Source: Solitalea canadensis DSM 3403 (lineage in GTDB: Bacteria > Bacteroidota > Bacteroidia > Sphingobacteriales > Sphingobacteriaceae). Taken from it: DNA of 64,000 nucleotides. Every line of letters begins with the position of its first letter. Position 1 is the stretch's first letter. This document shows, piece by piece, positions 43,101 through 50,865 of the stretch. Where the stretch lies: NCBI RefSeq assembly GCF_000242635.2, contig NC_017770.1, positions 868,001 to 932,000 on the forward strand. Reading direction: 5' to 3'. Position numbers and translations under genes: made by a program. Below the pieces are notes generated by a model. The model searched no databases. It saw only the letters and a program-made list of their open reading frames with translations, and was not told where the DNA came from.

Positions 43101-45252
43101 TTCGGTAGCTGCTGCAAATTCTTCAGGTTGTTCACCTTCAGTAGTTACTCATGATGTAACAATCGTGGGCGCCGACAATTTGCAAGCGGTTATTTCGATT
43201 GAAAACCCTAGTTCTACGTATTGTGCTGGCAACGAAGTAGTTTTCAGGGATGCTTCTACACATGATTTTGGAACTATTAATTATCGCCAGTGGACAGTTA
43301 ATGGGGTTATCCAGACGGAGACAGGCGATCAGTTGAAGTTAACACCTAATCAAAATGGAAGTTATAATGTAGATTTAGAGGTAGGATATACTTCCGCATG
43401 TCCGGTTACTGCGAGTACAACTATTCAAGTAAATCCTAGTCCGGTTGCTTTGTTCACCACAACCATCGACTGTTCAACACCTGCCACTGTTGCTTTTGAT
43501 AATCAGAGTTCGATTTCAGACAATTCATCGCTCACCTATACCTGGAACTTTGGAGACGGAACGGTGTTGACAACTGCGGATAAAGTAATACCAGCACATA
43601 CGTATACATCTGCTGGTGTTAAAACAGTAACACTTTCGGTGGCTGGAGCTTCCGGTTGTGTGCCTTCAGCTGTATCTCAGGACGTGACTATTGTTGGAGC
43701 GAATAATTTGCAGGCAGCTATTTCGATTGAAAATCCTACTTCTGCGTATTGTGTTAGCAGAGAAATAGTTTTTAGAGATGTTTCTACTCGTGATTTTGGA
43801 GCCATTAACTACCGCCAATGGATTATCAATGGTGTGGTTCAAACAGAAACAGGAGATCAGTTGCATTTAAATCCAAATCAAAGCGGCAGTTACCAGGTGG
43901 ATTTAGCTGTTGGATATACTTCTGCATGTCCTGTTACAACAAGTACAACCATTCAGGTTAATCCTAATCCTGTCGCCTTATTTAGCACAACTGTCAATTG
44001 TTCAACACCTTCCACAGTTGCTTTTGATAATCAAAGTTCAATTTCAGATAATTCACCGTTGACATATGCCTGGGATTTTGGTGATGGTGCAACTTTGATA
44101 ACGACTGATAAAAATACTCCAGCACATACCTATAGCTCATTGGGTGAAAAAATAATTTCACTGATTGTTACTGCCGATAATAGTAATTGTAACTCCATAA
44201 AATATGAGCAGAAAGTGACTATTTCGGGTTCAAATAATTTAACGCCTCAAATTACACCAATAAGTAGTGGCCCTTACTGCGTTGATGCATCGCTAAGTTT
44301 TAAAGATGATTCGAAAGTAGATTTTGGAACGTTGAATTATCGTAAATGGGAGATTAATGGAGTGGAACAGACCGAGAAGGGAGATGTATTAACATTTACC
44401 CCAATAGTTTCGCAAGATTATGTAGTAAGACTTACAGTAGGATTTTCTGAAGATTGCCCTGCTACACCTGTTGAGTACTCATTTTCGGTAAATGCTAAAC
44501 CAACCGTCTCTCTTGCATCTTTTTCAACTGTTTGTGAAAATGATCCCGATGTCACATTAACTGGAGGGTCACCAGCCAATGGCGACGGAGGTACAGGATA
44601 TTATACAATTGATGGAGGAACTCAACAGGTTACTGTTTTCTCGCCCCAGAAGGCCGGAGTAGGGGTGCATACCATAAAGTATACTTTTATAAACGGCACA
44701 ACAGGGTGTGAAAATTCGGCTGAACAAACTATAACAGTAGGGGAGATTCCTGCAATTAATTGCAAGGATTATTCGGCTATACTTGGAATCGATTTGCCAT
44801 TAAAAGTTGAATTAAGTTCTCAGGGAACCGATAATTATACTTACAGTTGGTCTCCAACTACAGGTCTTAGTGATCCAACGATTGCTAATCCTGTGTTAAC
44901 TCCTAGTACCAATGTTCAATACACAGTTACAGTAGCCAACGGTAGTTGCACATCTTCTTGCGTAATCAACATAACAGTGCTGCCTAATGTGCAAATTCCT
45001 AATGTGTTTACCCCTAATGGAGATGGAATGAACGATAATTGGGTAATAGCGGGTATCGAAGACTATCCTGGTATGGAAGTGTACATTTATGATCGTTATG
45101 GCTCTAAATTATACTATACAAAGGGCTACAGTAAACCATGGGATGGATTATACAATGGAAAGAACTTACCTGCGGGTACCTATTACTATGTATTTAAACC
45201 TAATCAGCATCAATTGTCATCCTTCTCAGGGGCTGTCACCATTATGTATTAA
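40105..45252 (+). CDS. T9SS-secreted beta-propeller/PKD protein
   Basis: A 1,715-residue exported protein. Order: signal peptide about 1-23; SBBP-type beta-propeller repeats to about residue 470 (repeating SIVVDNSNNIYLTG-like strands with DA.AAKY/FISKFD segments); a DUF5018-like cadherin/Ig-like region about 480-560; an Ig-like pair to about 760; at least four PKD domains (DFGDGTP, NFGDGT, DFGDGA) alternating with a second repeated module containing YRQW; and a type-B T9SS C-terminal domain in the last 85 residues (FTPNGDGMNDNW, YDRYGSKLY). The frame also opens at TTG 40096, but ATG 40105 (or 40108) gives a standard signal peptide. It shares CTD type and PKD style with the giant upstream protein but not its amplified arrays. 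Likely a surface adhesin or scaffold. Confidence 0.9.
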   Translation: MMRSLPYLLLLLSFFISFSALSQAPNILWGEGEGGAGLDKGNAVIADKDGNSYVCGAFSGTVVIGTTTLISKGATDIYIVKYGPNGNVIWAKSYGSAADDEAKSIAADSQGNIFIAGLIGGAVNFDEKTVPYNQGTDLFIASFNPGGQNLTAFAAGGSGVDMANSIVVDNSNNIYLTGTFSNSVNFNFDNSGTPVQAIGKLDAFAAKYSSSGKLIWVKNISENSANAIGNSITVDSDGSVYIAGSVDLDASQVPMTYFTKPPANNGKDVFAAKYDSGGNFQWAFNFGSTAVDDATGVYAGSDNSIYLAGFFSSTVDFDPSAATNTLTATGINDGFISKFDKNGNYNWARDIGGDSQSQTFLNSLTLDENNNLYITGGFRGTVDFDPSASTANGTSIGLGLDIFTARYDANGNYTWHTLLNGDGFNDEGKGLFVKAGKIHLAATFGSLNGTTSSTLYLDVAHCKSVKSNNRLDGFVAVYTSEQTAATDILSFTLPQQIEPAVINSTDHTITIKVQPGTDVTKLTPSIIVPNCSTINPTSGATRDFTNPAVYRVTDPRIANTFADWTITVISGPVCGTVAIKVDNITSITPNDINSCEGENLTLSSILTGSGISTPLYTWQFSADNTTWTTIGANATTLALNNVQLANSGYYKLTVSGTLPDNTSCSIVSQVIKITISIKPVIAADNNKTILCPGEATTLRISNGAKGKRYRWFIDGGSIEIPNSPDFITINEPGSYLVRIENDGCSLQSEPIVVIAAPLPTALFTYAIDCTTPATVSFTNTSSITDGSILSYSWDFGDGTPAVSDVNPVHTYTSAGSKKVILTVTSSNGCAQQVYSLDIVIAGANNLQAQIIATQGPFCVGNEITFNDASTKDFGVVAYRQWKVNNAIQTETGPTFKFTPLTSGDYTISMSVGYNATCGAISTATAPLIAVKPNAISAFSTSINCITPATVAFTNTSSIDDGSTLTYTWDFGDGTPALITTNKVIPSHTYTSEGNKTITLSVAAANSSGCSPSVVTHDVTIVGADNLQAVISIENPSSTYCAGNEVVFRDASTHDFGTINYRQWTVNGVIQTETGDQLKLTPNQNGSYNVDLEVGYTSACPVTASTTIQVNPSPVALFTTTIDCSTPATVAFDNQSSISDNSSLTYTWNFGDGTVLTTADKVIPAHTYTSAGVKTVTLSVAGASGCVPSAVSQDVTIVGANNLQAAISIENPTSAYCVSREIVFRDVSTRDFGAINYRQWIINGVVQTETGDQLHLNPNQSGSYQVDLAVGYTSACPVTTSTTIQVNPNPVALFSTTVNCSTPSTVAFDNQSSISDNSPLTYAWDFGDGATLITTDKNTPAHTYSSLGEKIISLIVTADNSNCNSIKYEQKVTISGSNNLTPQITPISSGPYCVDASLSFKDDSKVDFGTLNYRKWEINGVEQTEKGDVLTFTPIVSQDYVVRLTVGFSEDCPATPVEYSFSVNAKPTVSLASFSTVCENDPDVTLTGGSPANGDGGTGYYTIDGGTQQVTVFSPQKAGVGVHTIKYTFINGTTGCENSAEQTITVGEIPAINCKDYSAILGIDLPLKVELSSQGTDNYTYSWSPTTGLSDPTIANPVLTPSTNVQYTVTVANGSCTSSCVINITVLPNVQIPNVFTPNGDGMNDNWVIAGIEDYPGMEVYIYDRYGSKLYYTKGYSKPWDGLYNGKNLPAGTYYYVFKPNQHQLSSFSGAVTIMY

Positions 45253-45275
45253 CTATTATGATTGACTAATAGTAC

Positions 45276-45324
45276 ACGCAAAGACACAAAGACTAAGAGT
45301 ACTTAGCGTCTTTGTGTCTTTGCG
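45276..45324. repeat. Word-built palindrome (element C), likely bidirectional terminator
   Basis: CGCAAAGACACAAAGAC (45277-45293) pairs perfectly with 45308-45324, and the stem extends inward with CTAAG/CTTAG, leaving a four-base loop. The arm is made of similar octamers (ACGCAAAG, ACACAAAG, ACTAAGAG). It fills the 81-bp gap between the + gene ending at 45252 and the - gene ending at 45334. CGCAAAGAC-type words occur in intergenic repeats of many bacteria. Confidence 0.85.
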
Positions 45325-45333
45325 GTTAAAAAA

Positions 45334-45954
45334 TTATAAATACGGTGCAAGTACCTCCGAAAGGGGCTCTCCTGGGGCGACCAACCTTGTTTTTAATCCT
45401 AATTTTGCCGCAGTAGCCAAATGTTGAGGACTATCATCAATAAATAATGTTTCCTCAGGGATTAATCCATGGTTTTCGAGAACTACATTAAAGATTTCAG
45501 CGTCAGGCTTACGTAATTTCATAAAATGAGAATAATAATCTTTCTCAAAATATCCCGACATATCATCAATATTCCATTTCTCTTTTAGATAGTTGATAAT
45601 CCAGGCATAATGGATTTCGTTATTATTACTCAATAGAAATGAACGGTATTTCTCTTTAATCTTGAGCAAAAGATCAAGGTTTCCATCATCAATACCGATT
45701 AAAAGGGAGTTCCATGCCTCAATAATTTGCTCAGAAGTAGCTTGTGGAGCAAACTTTTGAATGGCATTAACAAACTCTTCGGCAGAAATTTCACCTCTAT
45801 CCAATTGATCGAAGAAATCTTCTTGTGCTTTATGTCCATAAATCTCATCAACGTTTGTCAAACCAAGTTTCTTGAAAGCTTGGCTAGTACGCTCAAAATC
45901 AATAGCAAAGATCACATTGCCGTAATCAAAAATTATATTTTTAATATTTTTCAC
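45334..45954 (-). CDS. HAD-superfamily hydrolase (subfamily IA, YihX-like)
   Basis: A 206-residue HAD phosphatase-like protein. Motif I is DYGNV with nucleophile Asp10; the usual second Asp of DxD is replaced by Gly-Asn, as in the YihX/epoxide-hydrolase-N group. Motif II is Ser109 (LLSNN), motif III Lys149 (LRKPD), and motif IV Asp173-Asp174 (FIDDSP). A helical cap lies between about residues 15 and 90. Proteins like this often dephosphorylate sugar phosphates or nucleotides such as alpha-glucose 1-phosphate; the substrate here is unknown. Monocistronic: the palindrome 45276-45324 closes its 3' side and the tRNA promoter lies upstream on the other strand. Confidence 0.9.
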   Translation of the reverse strand: MKNIKNIIFDYGNVIFAIDFERTSQAFKKLGLTNVDEIYGHKAQEDFFDQLDRGEISAEEFVNAIQKFAPQATSEQIIEAWNSLLIGIDDGNLDLLLKIKEKYRSFLLSNNNEIHYAWIINYLKEKWNIDDMSGYFEKDYYSHFMKLRKPDAEIFNVVLENHGLIPEETLFIDDSPQHLATAAKLGLKTRLVAPGEPLSEVLAPYL

Positions 45955-45972
45955 TTAAATGGGAGTTAATTT

Positions 45973-46004
45973 CTTGTGAATTCGGCTGCAATTTTACATA
46001 TTTG
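45973..46004 (+). promoter_or_regulatory. Candidate promoter of the CAU tRNA gene
   Basis: CTTG (45973-45976), 20 bp, then CATATTTG (45997-46004) is one base off the -7 consensus TAnnTTTG. Transcription would start around 46011, about 17 nt before the tRNA. Confidence 0.4.
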
Positions 46005-46027
46005 CGCTCGATTTGAGAAACAAATCA

Positions 46028-46101
46028 GGACCCTTAGCTCAGTTGGTTAGAGTAGGAGACTCATAATCTTTTGGTCCGGGGTTCGAGCCCCCGAGGGTCC
46101 A
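46028..46101 (+). tRNA. tRNA with anticodon CAU (elongator Met, or Ile2)
   Basis: A full cloverleaf can be drawn: acceptor GGACCCT pairs with AGGGTCC; the D-arm is GCTC/GAGT; the anticodon stem GGAGA/TCTTT contains G-U pairs around the loop CTCATAA; the T-arm is CGGGG-TTCGAGC-CCCCG. The anticodon CAT is at 46062-46064. It is not an initiator: position 1 pairs with 72 and the anticodon stem lacks three G-C pairs. Without identity analysis I cannot separate elongator Met from lysidine-modified Ile2. CCA is not encoded. A relic integrase follows 155 bp downstream. Confidence 0.93.
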
Positions 46102-46110
46102 CGGAAAAGA

Positions 46111-46142
46111 AAGCTTAATCTTAATTGATTAGGCTTTTTTTA
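46111..46142 (+). terminator. Terminator of the tRNA transcript
   Basis: AAGCTTAATC (46111-46120) pairs with GATTAGGCTT (46127-46136, one G-U pair) and is followed by a run of seven to nine T. Confidence 0.85.
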
Positions 46143-46223
46143 TTTCGACACCACAGAAATACTGGTTTATCTCGTTAGCAATTTGTTATTTGTAGGTGCA
46201 TTTTACTGCATTTATTATGCAAA

Positions 46224-46244
46224 TGTTGACGAATTGTTGACGAA
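46224..46244 (+). repeat. Two direct repeats TGTTGACGAA beside the integrase relic
   Basis: TGTTGACGAA occurs at 46224-46233 and 46235-46244 (11-bp spacing), between the tRNA and the relic integrase reading frame. Short direct repeats next to an int gene resemble arm-type integrase binding sites; that reading is inference. Confidence 0.4.
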
Positions 46245-46256
46245 AAAAACTACCCT

Positions 46257-46529
46257 GTGCCTGCCTTTAAACCTATCGCATAAGACAAAAGAAGGACGGA
46301 ACATACAACGTTAAAATTCGGATTACTCATAACAGAACTGTTAGGAGAATTCCAACTTATGTTTATTCAAGTTCATTAGATTTACCCCGGACTCTTAAAA
46401 TTAAAAATTAGGGCATTCTAGACCTATTTGAAACCCCATAAATTACAGGACATTATAAAAAATAATTTTTCCGTCGGCTTTATGGATTTACAAAGGTTTG
46501 AGCATCTTATTAAGGATTATAAAATTTGA
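46257..46529 (+). pseudogene. Relic of a tyrosine recombinase (integrase) N-terminal region
   Basis: Not an open frame, but translation across frames recovers the start of a Bacteroidota phage/element integrase: PAFKPIA at 46260-46280, then after a frameshift KKDGTYNVKIRITHNR and onward to LKIKN ending near 46410 at a stop. ILDL follows in the same frame beyond that stop, and MDLQRFEHLIKDYK appears in another frame at 46474-46526. This order (arm DNA-binding domain, then the start of the SAM-like core-binding domain) matches family integrases. The catalytic R-H-R-Y half is absent. It lies directly downstream of a tRNA gene in the same orientation, the usual place for an integrated element. 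Confidence 0.75.
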
Positions 46530-47184
46530 CTCAAAAACTAAGGAGTAAAATTTCATCTTATTTTCATACTTAGTCTAGATATTAAAGATTGGTTTGGTTT
46601 AATTGTTTGAAGGCCCGGTTCCCCGCTGGGCTATTCAATTTTTTGTACTTTTTACAGTTTTTTAGATCTAATATTGCTCAAAACAGTTTTGTGCCTAACA
46701 ACACAACAATGCTGAATCAATAACTAAAATCTACTGACCTGTTGAACCTGATGGTGCAATGCCTAAATGTATTTGTCTTTAAACGTTGTGCATTCCGAAA
46801 ACGATGTCATGCCATTAGGTACAATACAGTAGCCTGTTCGAGAATGAATTGTGTCCATATATTCGCATTTAATCACAGATCCAATGTGCCTCAGGATGAC
46901 ACACGGTTGATCGGTTTTTATCCTATGAAAGAATGTTCCAAGGGAACAAAAGATCGGTAGCCATAGCACGTCCGAAAAGAGATTGTACTGTTAGGTACAA
47001 AACATTAACGGTTCAGTTATCATATAAAACATACCTCCATTTTTGAATTAAATTTCCTGAATTGATACATTTTGAGGGTTAAAAAGAGTTTGAAATGAAT
47101 ATAATGTTTTTATTGTAAGCTATTATGATTAAATTGGATTAAGAAAACCCAAGTTTAACTATGTTTAGCATAAAGTAAGCTACT
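46530..47184. other. Non-coding or degraded stretch after the integrase relic
   Basis: About 650 bp in which I see no convincing gene. Two short frames on opposite strands overlap at 46742-46969; neither resembles a known protein or has a credible start region. A weak inverted repeat GCCC/GGGC near 46613-46633 is followed by T-rich sequence. The area is consistent with remains of the element whose integrase lies at 46257. Confidence 0.5.
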
Positions 47185-47715
47185 ATGAAAATTATTAAAC
47201 AATTTTTGCTCAGCTTATTCCTGATAATAATCTGTAACGTGACTATTAAGGCACAAGGATTTGGAGTCAGAGGAGGGTATAATTTTGCTAAAGTCACGGG
47301 GGGAGACTTGCCTGATAAAAGCAGCAATAATGGATTTTACGTTGGAGTTTTCTATGAAACACCCATTATAAAAAAACTACTTTATGTGGTACCAGAATTG
47401 CAATATTCAAAACAAGGATTTGGAGATGTTAGTCTTGATTATATCAATGTTCCAATACTCGCAAAAGTATATATATTAAAAATTATAAGCCTGGAATTAG
47501 GCCCGCAATTTGGTTTCAAAGTGGGTGATAGTGGATCATCAAGTGAAAATTATAGCTACAGTAGTTTCGATCCAGCTATTGCCGCAGGATTGTCTATTAA
47601 TTTACCTTTTAGAATTTCTGTCAACGGACGCTATATAAGCAGTTTTAACGAAGTCGTAGAGGGTAGTGATTCTAAAAATATGGTTTTTCAGGCTGGTTTA
47701 GTAGTTAGATTTTGA
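47185..47715 (+). CDS. PorT-like outer-membrane beta-barrel protein
   Basis: A 176-residue protein with a signal peptide ending at about residue 23 (TIKAQ). Alternating hydrophobic strands are typical of small eight-stranded barrels of the Bacteroidota OMP_b-brl_2 / PorT family: FGVRGGYNFAKV near the start, PELQYSKQGFG and INVPILAKVY in the middle, and a terminal strand ending in VRF with the C-terminal aromatic residue expected for BAM-dependent insertion. Function unknown. It is flanked by a decayed region upstream and a bidirectional terminator at 47885. It may be cargo of, or simply downstream from, the element remnants. Confidence 0.85.
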   Translation: MKIIKQFLLSLFLIIICNVTIKAQGFGVRGGYNFAKVTGGDLPDKSSNNGFYVGVFYETPIIKKLLYVVPELQYSKQGFGDVSLDYINVPILAKVYILKIISLELGPQFGFKVGDSGSSSENYSYSSFDPAIAAGLSINLPFRISVNGRYISSFNEVVEGSDSKNMVFQAGLVVRF

Positions 47716-47884
47716 TAAGTAATGTTATTAACACACCTTATTCTGATCAACTATTGAAAAGCACCTTGTTATCACGCTTACTCAACCAAAATGTTTTTTT
47801 TCATTATTGAAACATTTGTTTGCAACTATGAATGTGTAGGTGTTCGATGATTTAAGATAAAAATCAAAATGCCTGATACAAACG

Positions 47885-47916
47885 AAAAGGAAACGATTCA
47901 TAATCGTTTCCTTTTT
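47885..47916. terminator. Bidirectional terminator
   Basis: AAAAGGAAACGATT (47885-47898) and AATCGTTTCCTTTT (47902-47915) form a perfect 14-bp stem with a three-base loop, lying between convergent genes (47715 + and 47954 -). Confidence 0.9.
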
Positions 47917-47953
47917 GCGTTATTAGACCTCACTATCCTTAAATCAGATACTA

Positions 47954-49603
47954 TTAATTAGGTATCCATGATCGTCCGTCTAAACCCCAGGATGGTGAGA
48001 TCGGAATTCCCAACCATGTTAGTGCCGAATAAGCGTAATCGACCATATGTGGTACCTGGTTTGCCCTATAGCATTCTAATGTAGCGTTTGAGTTTGATCG
48101 GTTAAAAGTACCAGCCATTGTCATGTTTCGTGCAAATGGACTGCTGTCAACCAATGTGCTACCACTCTCGTTTGTACCTTTCCAGTAGCCTATCAATTTC
48201 GAATAATTTGGATGAGTAGTTGTAACTGATAAACCTGAGTTATTGACAATGGTAGCTGAATCCAAAGCTGCATTCCATACACGAACTTCACTAATTTGAC
48301 CGTTTACGAAGTTTGAATAACCCAGAGTGCCATCTTGTCCAATCACCAACGGTAGGCCAGAATTGATATTGCCTATATTTGACATATTTACAGCTCCCAG
48401 ATACATTCCATCCTGATAAGCCTTCATTGTTCCGGTGCGCGAAAAAGTTACGGCGAGGTGATGCCATTTGCCATCATTTATTGGATAGCCTCCTTCAAAA
48501 TCAATCCGATTACTACCATCCCCAACATTTACTTTCCATGAGTTTCCTTTTGCAGCAAATATAAAACCTTTATTGTTACCCGAGTCCCAATCTTTGTTTG
48601 ATACAATTGCCGGATCTCCAGCAAAACCTGTGGTTTTAATGCGACATTCAATCGTAAAATCCTGATTACTGCCAAAGTCATATGCGGTGTTAGAAACAGA
48701 AGCATAAATTTGTTCTGAAGAGTAGTTAACTACATCAGCATTAATGGTCGACTGAGATTGTAATGTTTTTGCCTCAATTTTATTAGATACAAAGTTTTTA
48801 TTGTGGTAGATAGAAAAGATATTTCTGTCTTCGTAATTCTCTCCAGTATGATTTGTTCCCGACCCGCCATGATCCGGAGATACAATAATTAACCAATCCT
48901 CATTTGCATAATTAGGACGATTACGTAAGGCTGCTAATATTTCTCCAATATATCCATCGGTTGTATTAATAGCGCTTACATATTGAGGAACAGAAGAACT
49001 AAATCCATATGTATGACCAGCATGATCAACATCGTCAAATTGCATAAACAATATATCCGGGTTGTCAGTAGATAATGCCTTAACTACTTCATTCTTTACT
49101 TCCAGGTCTGTGTTTACGTTTCGCTTCACATCGATACCATTCATGATGTAATCGTTAATGGGTGTCCAATGAACAATTGACATGGTTCTATAAGCGGAGT
49201 TGTAAGTCTCTGTACGTTTTAAGAAGCATGGGTAATTCGTAAAATCATGTTGAATTGTAAAATCATTACCAGTAATGCCATGTTTTAAATGTGTCACTCC
49301 TGTTAATAATGTTGACCATCCATTACCACTCCACGATGGAGCTAAAGTTAAAGCATCCAGACTATAAACAGCGTTGTTTAAAAGGCTTTTGATGTTGGAA
49401 GTATTTGATGACATCATTACATCCTGTCGACATCCATCAATACCTATAATTAGGATCTTCTTGTTGTTTTGAAATGGTGTTTCTTTTTTGGGTTCAGGCT
49501 CATTCTCAGGACTTGAGTGGCATGAAATACATAGCATAGAAAATAAACCGAGCGTTAAAATTGCTGTCAAAGTAAAATTTGTTTTTCGTCTTAAAAAATG
49601 CAT
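47954..49603 (-). CDS. Alkaline-phosphatase-superfamily phosphodiesterase with an inserted LamG domain
   Basis: A 549-residue exported protein. The N-terminal hydrophobic signal ends near Cys28 (CISC), a possible but atypical lipobox. The catalytic fold starts at about 47: Asp56 (IGIDGC), a loop SWSGNGWSTLLTG at 90-102 where the nucleophile Ser/Thr should be, Asp191/Asp193/His194/His197 (DDVDHAGHTYG), and Asp244-His245 (SPDHGG). These match the metal ligands of nucleotide pyrophosphatase/phosphodiesterase-type enzymes. About residues 300-500 form a LamG/concanavalin-like domain (FTIECRIKT, GKWHHLAVTF, ISEVRVWNAAL). The last 40 residues (VPHMVDYAYSALTWLGI ... LDGRSW) look like the closing part of the phosphodiesterase fold, so the lectin-like domain seems inserted rather than appended. 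Substrate unknown. Confidence 0.85.
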   Translation of the reverse strand: MHFLRRKTNFTLTAILTLGLFSMLCISCHSSPENEPEPKKETPFQNNKKILIIGIDGCRQDVMMSSNTSNIKSLLNNAVYSLDALTLAPSWSGNGWSTLLTGVTHLKHGITGNDFTIQHDFTNYPCFLKRTETYNSAYRTMSIVHWTPINDYIMNGIDVKRNVNTDLEVKNEVVKALSTDNPDILFMQFDDVDHAGHTYGFSSSVPQYVSAINTTDGYIGEILAALRNRPNYANEDWLIIVSPDHGGSGTNHTGENYEDRNIFSIYHNKNFVSNKIEAKTLQSQSTINADVVNYSSEQIYASVSNTAYDFGSNQDFTIECRIKTTGFAGDPAIVSNKDWDSGNNKGFIFAAKGNSWKVNVGDGSNRIDFEGGYPINDGKWHHLAVTFSRTGTMKAYQDGMYLGAVNMSNIGNINSGLPLVIGQDGTLGYSNFVNGQISEVRVWNAALDSATIVNNSGLSVTTTHPNYSKLIGYWKGTNESGSTLVDSSPFARNMTMAGTFNRSNSNATLECYRANQVPHMVDYAYSALTWLGIPISPSWGLDGRSWIPN

Positions 49604-49985
49604 AATAATAAATTAAACAGGTAAAAATTTAGATGTTTTTTAACTCGGCTAATGTATGGAGATAACAATTTGTCATGTACTACTACATGAGTTTCACTTT
49701 TTAATAGATAGGATGTGAATGCTTGTAAAACAATTGTTTACTGTAAGTAATTATGGACTTAAAAATCAAAAATGTGTGTAGATGATGTAGTGTAGATTTA
49801 TTAATGCTTCAGTCTAAATAGGAAAAGTGGGAATAGTGATGTAAGTTGAATATTTTTTTGTTGATTAATTTTATAAATAGTTCTTTTATAGCAGTGTGTA
49901 GTATTTACTTAAACTATGTGTATACAATAGTTTTTATAGGGTTAACTATCGTTAACTGACCATAAATCAATTGAAATCCTAAATC
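49604..49985. other. AT-rich intergenic region, no gene seen
   Basis: About 380 bp with high A+T and no convincing reading frame. It holds the promoter region of the phosphodiesterase gene at 49603 on the minus strand, which I cannot define precisely, and a short direct repeat GTTAACTATC/GTTAACTGAC near 49941-49960. Confidence 0.5.
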
Positions 49986-50017
49986 AAAAAACGCTCAAAA
50001 TGGTTTGAACGCTTTTT
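49986..50017 (-). terminator. Terminator downstream of the truncated stress-protein gene
   Basis: Read on the minus strand, AAAAAGCGTTCAAA and TTTGAGCGTTTTTT pair over 14 bp (two G-U pairs) around a CCAT loop and run into T. It lies 18 bp after the stop at 50035. Confidence 0.75.
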
Positions 50018-50034
50018 GATTTAGAGCTTTTTAG

Positions 50035-50496
50035 CTACCTCATCGGAATGGATAATAACGGAATATTATTTCCAGATGCCATAGCACGGGTTTTACTTCG
50101 GTGCATTAATGAATCCCAAAATCCATGTTTTTGCGGAACCATCACAAGAAGGTCAGTTGATGTGTCTAACACCTCTTGCTTGATCGCTTTTATAACCTCC
50201 GTTGACTCAATATTTCGGTAATAATAGATGACGTCTGTTGTAATCGTATCAAAATTATACATATCGGCCTTTTCCTTAATTGCTTCAGCCTTTTCCATCA
50301 CATTAAAAATTTCTACTGTAGCACCAAAAGTAGAGGCAAGTGACATGATTCCCTCTAAAGCTTTATTGGGCATTCCGTTGGCAGTGTCACAAGCAAAAAG
50401 AATATGCTTGATGCCTTGATATTTTACTTCCAATGGAATGGACAGGATAGGTATTTTTAATTTGTGTATTGCAGATGTGGTGGTATTACCCAAAAG
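50035..50496 (-). pseudogene. Truncated universal stress protein (second USP domain only)
   Basis: The frame matches the C-terminal 153 residues of the intact two-domain universal stress protein at 53885, starting at LLGNTTTSA and ending LLSIPMR. At DNA level, 50041-50496 and 53888-54343 are 456-bp segments of the same length that differ at only scattered positions. Similarity stops abruptly at 50496, where an IS3-family transposase fragment begins on the opposite strand. The first USP domain and its ATP-binding start are missing. An in-frame TTG or ATG inside the IS sequence could still start translation of the remnant, but the gene is best regarded as broken. It keeps its own terminator (49986). 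Confidence 0.88.
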
Positions 50497-50782
50497 CATT
50501 AGAATGGACAATGGACCTGAATTTATTTCTAAAAAATTAGATGATTGGAGTAAGGAAAATAAGGTAACCTTAGTATTTATTCAGCCAGGACAACCGACAC
50601 AAAATGCCTTTATCGAAAGATGTAATGGAAGTATACGAAGGGAGCTATTAAATGCCTATGTGTTTAAAACCTTGAATGAAGTTCGGACAATGGCAGAAGA
50701 ATGGATGTATGATTACAATTTTCAGCTCCCTCATCAGGCGTTAAACTTTAAAACTCCGATGGATTTATTGGAGGAAACTTGA
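50497..50782 (+). mobile_element. IS3-family transposase fragment (C-terminal DDE part)
   Basis: The last 94 codons of an OrfB-type transposase with an rve integrase core. The second catalytic Asp is in RMDNGPEF (50507) and the Glu in FIERCNG, exactly 35 residues apart, as in the DD(35)E of IS3-family (IS407-like) enzymes. QPGQPTQNA and the final PHQALNFKTPMDLLEE are family landmarks. The first catalytic Asp, OrfA and the left terminal repeat are missing, cut where the truncated USP gene begins. The right end of the element is probably within the next 40 bp, but I cannot identify the inverted repeat. A + strand frame from 50438 fuses this fragment to antisense USP sequence and is not a real gene. 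Confidence 0.88.
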
Positions 50783-50865
50783 AAACTCTACTTCTAAAAG
50801 GTCCTAAATTTGAGAGGGGATCAGGGAAGCTTACAAAACTGAAAACGAATTAACCATTTGAGTGT

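Noticed and set aside
46028-46101. Initiator tRNA-fMet
   Set aside because: Position 1 pairs normally with 72 and the anticodon stem lacks the three G-C pairs of initiators.
46085-46101. Second att copy of the tRNA 3' end within the window
   Set aside because: I did not see another copy of GAGCCCCCGAGGGTCC downstream, so element borders cannot be drawn.
46742-46969. Two overlapping short frames on opposite strands
   Set aside because: No recognisable motif, no start context, composition like non-coding DNA; both can be open by chance.
50438-50782. A 114-codon plus-strand frame as a complete gene
   Set aside because: Its first 20 codons are antisense to the stress-protein remnant; only the transposase part is real.
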